Source: Pelomonas sp. Root1444 (GTDB lineage Bacteria; Pseudomonadota; Gammaproteobacteria; Burkholderiales; Burkholderiaceae_C). From it: DNA of 64,000 nucleotides. Location: assembly GCF_001426885.1 (NCBI RefSeq), contig NZ_LMFP01000001.1:188834-252833 (forward strand). The letters run 5' to 3'. Position 1 is the first letter of the stretch; every line of letters begins with the position of its first letter. A program made the translations under genes and the position numbers. Below, one piece after another: positions 60,664 through 64,000 of the stretch. The notes under the pieces were generated by a model. It searched no databases. It was given only the letters and a program-made list of their open reading frames with translations, and was not told where the DNA came from.

Positions 60664-61735
60664 GCGCGACGCGTTGCTGGCGCGGCGCGAGGCGCTGGCC
60701 GGGCGCCTGTCGCAGGGCCTGCGCGACGAGGCGCCGCTGGCCACGCTGCAGGAGCTGCAGGCGCGGCTGCAGCTCGTCGATGCGCTCCTGGACACGCTAG
60801 GCCGCGGGGCCGGCCGCAGCCGTGCGTTCCGGCGCCAGGGCATCGCGCTGCTGGTCGTGGCGGCGCTGGTGTCGCTGGCCGCCTGGGTGCGCGTGCCGCG
60901 CGTGCCGTTCTCGCTAGAGCTCGAGGCGGGCACCGTGCAGCTGCGGCTGCCCGAAGCCGGCGTCTTGGGCGGCCAGGCGGTCGGCGGCGAGGTGCGTGCC
61001 GAAGGCTTCACGTCGGTGGCATCGGCCGATGCGACATGGGTAAAGCGTGCCCGGGACGACGGGGCCGGCGCGATGGCGTTGCGGGCGGAGCGCCTGGCGC
61101 TGGGCCGGGTCAGCCACGCGGCCGGCGCCGAGCTGCTCTTCGAGGGCGGATCGCCCGCCGTGCGGCTCGGGCTGGAGGGCGCGCCACATGCCGCCGAGCT
61201 GACGCTGGGCGGCGCGGTGTCGGCCAGCTTTGGCGGCGCGCCTGCCCAGCAGAGCCACTACGCGGTGGCCGAGTGGATCAAGCTGGGGGCCGGCAAGGCC
61301 GCGACATCGCTGTGGCTGCAGCGGGTGGGCGGTGCGGGCCTGCAGTGGCGCGGATTGCGACCGTCCGCGTTGCGGCTCGTCGAACGGCAGGCAGGCGCCG
61401 ACGGCCAGGTGCGGCTGGCCTCATCGCTGCGCCAGGCCACGCTGAACCTGCCCGCCACCGAGCGTGTACTCAAGCTGGACGCTGGCAGCGGCCTGGTGCT
61501 GGACGGCCTGCGCGTCGACCGGTGCGAGGTGACGGTGGGCGACGCGGTGCGTATCCAGCTCAGCGGCTCGGCCGGCCACATCGGCGTGCAGACCGGCGAC
61601 TTCGAGCAACGGCTGGAGCCCAGCTGGCTGGCGTACGCCGCCCACAACCACACCCTGGGCCTGCTGTGGAGCGCAGCCGGCCTGCTGTGGGGCATCAGCA
61701 CATGGTTGCGCAAGCAGTTCGGCGACGCCTCCTGA
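60647..61735 (+). CDS. Two-TM membrane protein of unknown function
   Basis: The 362-residue protein has a cytoplasmic coiled-coil-like start (ERDALLARREALAGRLSQGL...), a TM helix near residues 65-82 (GIALLVVAALVSLAAWV), then about 250 residues of repetitive beta structure in the periplasm (SLELEAGTVQLRLPEAG, AVGGEVRAEGF, LRVDRCEVTVGDAVRIQL) and a last TM helix (LGLLWSAAGLLWGIST). It ends in a basic cytoplasmic tail. I do not recognise the family. It overlaps the protease gene by 34 bp. Confidence 0.76.
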   Translation: MTPHPERDALLARREALAGRLSQGLRDEAPLATLQELQARLQLVDALLDTLGRGAGRSRAFRRQGIALLVVAALVSLAAWVRVPRVPFSLELEAGTVQLRLPEAGVLGGQAVGGEVRAEGFTSVASADATWVKRARDDGAGAMALRAERLALGRVSHAAGAELLFEGGSPAVRLGLEGAPHAAELTLGGAVSASFGGAPAQQSHYAVAEWIKLGAGKAATSLWLQRVGGAGLQWRGLRPSALRLVERQAGADGQVRLASSLRQATLNLPATERVLKLDAGSGLVLDGLRVDRCEVTVGDAVRIQLSGSAGHIGVQTGDFEQRLEPSWLAYAAHNHTLGLLWSAAGLLWGISTWLRKQFGDAS

Positions 61736-62853
61736 AAGCCGCGCTGCTGTTGGCCGCGCTGGCGGGCGGCCGGGCTGCGGCGCAGGAGACGACGTTCCTG
61801 AGCGGCGAGGAGCTGGGTGAACGGCTGCGCGGCCTGCTGGTGTGGATCGCGGCCGACGACGTGGGGGAGCACGGTTTCGGCCTCATTGTGGGCGCGGATG
61901 CACAGCGCCTGTGGATCGTGACCGCGCGCCATGTCGTCGTGCGTACCGGCATGCGCGGCAGCGGCGAGGTCGAGCAGCCCAGCGCCCACATCCGGTTGCG
62001 CCTGTGCGGCGCGGGTGCCGCGACGCTGCAGGCCCACGCCTGGCCGGCTTGGGACCCGCGGGGCACCGACCTCGCGCTGTTGACGGTGCCACGGCCCGCG
62101 CAACTGCAGCTGGACCTGCGCGCGCTGGCCGCGCAGCCGGCCGGCGTCGGCGAGCCGGTGTGGCTGCTGGGCAGCAACGACGAGTGCAGCCTGGTGCCCG
62201 CCCGCGGCCAGGTGCGCGCGTCGGCAGACGACAACCACGACCTGCGCATCGACTTCGCCGGCGTGCGCGGTGGCAGTTCCGGCGGGCCGGTGCTGAGCGG
62301 GCGCGGCGTCGTCGGCCTGATGAAGTCGGCCGAGGACCTGACGACGACGGTGCACGACATCGCCGACGTGCATCAACGCGTGCAGGCGACTGCCGGCGCG
62401 CTGTGGCAGCTGGAGCCGACGCGCAACATCCCGCCCGGTGACCCGCAGGCCACGCAGGTGGACCTGGCCGAGACGCTGAACGGCTATCTGCTGGTGCTGA
62501 ACAACGTCTGGATGCTGCTGCAGCAGCCCACCGTGGCACGGCCGACGCTGACCGACTACGTCGCGCGCTACAACGTGGCGCTGCGCCGCTTCCTGCGCGC
62601 CCGCGAGGCCCACGACGGCAGCCTCGCGCGCCACTGGCCGCAACCCGTGCTGCCCGCCTGGCGGGCGTTGCGCGAGCAGCTGTGGTCCGTGCACCTGCAT
62701 TTCTGGCGCATCGACTCGCAGATGGCCGCCATCTACACCGCCCAGCGCACCAGCCCCGAGCTGCGCGCCCAGCTCGCCGAGCGCGCACCCGAGCTGCAGC
62801 GCCTGGAGCAAGACACCGCGCAATTCCTGCGCCTTTTGGCCAAGGAGCCTTGA
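61702..62853 (+). CDS. Exported trypsin-like serine protease with helical C-terminal domain
   Basis: The 383-residue protein has a signal peptide (KAALLLAALAGGRAAAQ) and then a chymotrypsin-fold protease: GFGLIVG, catalytic His in VTARHVVV, Asp in RGTDLALL, and Ser in VRGGSSGGPVLSG. After about residue 235 comes a C-terminal helical region (LNGYLLVLNNVWMLL, LRRFLRAREAH, QMAAIYTAQRTSPELRAQL) which lacks a PDZ domain, unlike DegP. I chose ATG 61702, though this overlaps the upstream gene by 34 bp; alternative starts are less sure. It may be a regulated stress or processing protease for its operon partners. Confidence 0.83.
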   Translation: MVAQAVRRRLLKAALLLAALAGGRAAAQETTFLSGEELGERLRGLLVWIAADDVGEHGFGLIVGADAQRLWIVTARHVVVRTGMRGSGEVEQPSAHIRLRLCGAGAATLQAHAWPAWDPRGTDLALLTVPRPAQLQLDLRALAAQPAGVGEPVWLLGSNDECSLVPARGQVRASADDNHDLRIDFAGVRGGSSGGPVLSGRGVVGLMKSAEDLTTTVHDIADVHQRVQATAGALWQLEPTRNIPPGDPQATQVDLAETLNGYLLVLNNVWMLLQQPTVARPTLTDYVARYNVALRRFLRAREAHDGSLARHWPQPVLPAWRALREQLWSVHLHFWRIDSQMAAIYTAQRTSPELRAQLAERAPELQRLEQDTAQFLRLLAKEP

Positions 62854-62856
62854 ACC

Positions 62857-63306
62857 ATGTCCACGTCCAATCACCGCCACTCCCACCACCCCGGCCGTGC
62901 CCAGGCCGGCGCTGCGCTGCTCGCGCTGTCCCTGCTGTCGTCCTGCGGCGGCGGGGCGGAAGCGCTGATCATTCCGCTCTTCGAGTTCGGCTTCTCCGGC
63001 ACCACCGGGGCCACGAAGGTGGATATGTTCTTCGTGCCCGACACCCCCACCTCATCCAGCGGCAGCTTCAGCGGCGTCAACGTGAGCATCAACGGCGCGC
63101 CGTCCATCCTCTATGACGGCACTTACGCCAACTGCACATTCACGCTCTCGTTGCACGCCGGCAGCGTCGCCGCGCCGATTGCCGCCGGCTACAACGGGCG
63201 CTTCCTGAGCAACGACAGCATCGAGCTGGCGCCCACCAGCGGCGCTGGCCTGCCGACGCTGACGCTCAAGCGGCTCGGCACGAGCCAGCGGCAGATGGGC
63301 TGCTGA
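62857..63306 (+). CDS. Small lipoprotein, last gene of the protease operon
   Basis: The 149-residue protein has a His-rich start (MSTSNHRHSHHPGRAQ), a signal and lipobox LLSSCGGG (Cys near residue 30), and a beta-rich mature part (EFGFSGTTGATKVDMFFVP, INGAPSILYDGTYANCTFTL) ending TLKRLGTSQRQMGC, with a last-position Cys. Strong AAGGAG precedes the ATG, 3 bp after the protease stop. I do not recognise the family. Confidence 0.78.
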   Translation: MSTSNHRHSHHPGRAQAGAALLALSLLSSCGGGAEALIIPLFEFGFSGTTGATKVDMFFVPDTPTSSSGSFSGVNVSINGAPSILYDGTYANCTFTLSLHAGSVAAPIAAGYNGRFLSNDSIELAPTSGAGLPTLTLKRLGTSQRQMGC

Positions 63307-63332
63307 CGCTCAGGCGGGCTGCCTTGTGGCCG

Positions 63333-63812
63333 TCAGGGCCGCGGCGGCGGGTCCTGCGGCGACAGGCCGGCGGCCGTCAGGTCGGCGTTGACCAGCGCCC
63401 AGGCGGCGTCGAAGTTGTCGGCCCGCCGCACCGGGCGGCTGGCGCGCCAGATGTCCATCAACGCGGGCAGGCGCTCGATGCCGGGGATGCCCGGGCGCAC
63501 GAGGAAGACGGTGGACAGCGCGACCAGCCCGCGCGAGGCGAAGCTGTCGATGCTGGCGCGCAGCTGGGCCATCGCGTCGGCATCCATCTGCAGGCTGCCG
63601 CGGATCTCCAGCAGGTCGCCGAAGCGGCGGTCCGCGGGCAGGCGCTTGCCGGCCAGCGCGATGGCGCGTTGCGTGGCGGCCATCAGCTCGGCATCGAAGG
63701 GCCCCTCGGCGAAAGACACCATCACGCGACCGTGCACGCCGATGCTGACGCGGCCGAAGCTGGGCTTGGCCATCGATCGTCGGGATGGAGGAAGGCTGGG
63801 ATTCGGATTCAT
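63333..63812 (-). CDS. Hypothetical cytosolic protein, STAS-like
   Basis: The 159-residue protein (from MNPNPSLPP; Met at 63773 is an alternative) has a mixed alpha/beta domain: FGRVSIGVHGRVMVSFAEGPFDAELMAATQRAI, DLLEIRGSLQMDADAMAQL, FLVRPGIPGIERLPALMDIWR. This layout is reminiscent of STAS-like or SpoIIAA-related domains. There is no signal. It is divergent from the GST gene at the right edge. No function is assigned. Confidence 0.7.
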   Translation of the reverse strand: MNPNPSLPPSRRSMAKPSFGRVSIGVHGRVMVSFAEGPFDAELMAATQRAIALAGKRLPADRRFGDLLEIRGSLQMDADAMAQLRASIDSFASRGLVALSTVFLVRPGIPGIERLPALMDIWRASRPVRRADNFDAAWALVNADLTAAGLSPQDPPPRP

Positions 63813-63861
63813 GATGGCTCGGTGAAACGATTTTGCACCGCTCGATGAAGGAGTTTGACCC

Positions 63862-64000
63862 ATGTTGACTTTGTACGGCACCAAGGGTTCGGGGGCTGCC
63901 GCCGTCGAGGCCGCACTGGCCCGCGCCGGCATCGCCTACACCAGCGTGGATGCCGCATCCTGGAACCCCGGGCCCGGCTTCGATGCGCTGCTGCGTGTGA
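63862..64000 (+). CDS. Glutathione S-transferase (5' part, cut by window edge)
   Basis: The first 46 codons start at the ATG at 63862 behind GAAGGAG. They encode a thioredoxin-like GST N-terminus (LTLYGTKGSGAAAVEAALARAGIAYTSVD), with a Ser at the usual thiol-activating position. The rest lies beyond the window. Confidence 0.8.
   Translation, partial: MLTLYGTKGSGAAAVEAALARAGIAYTSVDAASWNPGPGFDALLRV

Overview
The window is very GC-rich, densely coded DNA from a betaproteobacterium of the order Burkholderiales, probably near Roseateles/Rubrivivax/Leptothrix. This rests on the gene order argS-SPOR-dsbA ... lptA-lptB-rpoN, on the Burkholderiales-typical DUF3348-DUF802-OmpA-DUF2894 block, and on the style of the intergenic hairpins. 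It looks like ordinary chromosome: no phage, transposase, CRISPR array, tRNA or rRNA was seen. About 65 genes are supported. Both edges cut a gene (an alpha/beta hydrolase on the left, a glutathione S-transferase on the right).

Layout. 0-9 kb: a divergent hydrolase/AraC pair, then a long minus-strand run argS, SPOR protein, two tandem dsbA-type genes, lptA, lptB, rpoN. 9-20 kb: a Ser/Thr kinase fused to a cyclic-nucleotide-binding domain, PsiF, a glycine-zipper lipoprotein, a large TonB receptor, and a dipeptide-type ABC transporter operon (dppB, an unknown small gene, dppC, dppD, dppF) without a binding protein. That operon is split by a roughly 600-bp inverted-repeat element. 20-29 kb: GNAT, GST, a family PL3 pectate lyase coupled to an unknown membrane-anchored protein, and the DUF3348/DUF802/OmpA/DUF2894 operon, which resembles a MotAB/ZorAB stator with a long coiled-coil tail. 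29-33 kb: aldolase-like enzyme, infA, cold-shock gene, hemolysin III homologue, and a hemerythrin next to a small heme-copper-oxidase-like protein.

33-49 kb is the most coherent region: a quinoprotein alcohol-oxidation locus. It encodes a PQQ alcohol dehydrogenase with the extra aspartate of lanthanide-dependent enzymes (WDFDG), a high-potential iron-sulfur protein directly downstream of it, an aldehyde dehydrogenase, cytochrome c-550 (PedF type), a XoxJ/MxaJ-like periplasmic binding protein, a close homologue of the PQQ receptor PqqU (YncD), a YncE-like beta-propeller, a second TonB receptor, an orphan pqqB, and a sigma-54 activator of the AcoR type. Four -24/-12 promoters matching TGGCAYG-N4-YTGC can be read in front of the pedF operon, pqqB, the dehydrogenase and the aldehyde dehydrogenase. 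Two of them have the same 19-bp upstream motif. The region therefore reads as one sigma-54 regulon for importing PQQ (and perhaps a metal chelate), oxidising an alcohol in the periplasm and oxidising the aldehyde in the cytoplasm.

49-64 kb: a PEP-CTERM-like protein, a glycerophosphodiester phosphodiesterase, a peptidoglycan-sugar recycling operon (murQ, AmpG-like MFS, NagX-like acyltransferase, DigH-like glycosyl hydrolase), a bufferin copper-peptide operon (bufA2, bufB, bufC), a secreted peroxiredoxin with an amidase, and an unknown four-gene operon built around a secreted trypsin-like protease.
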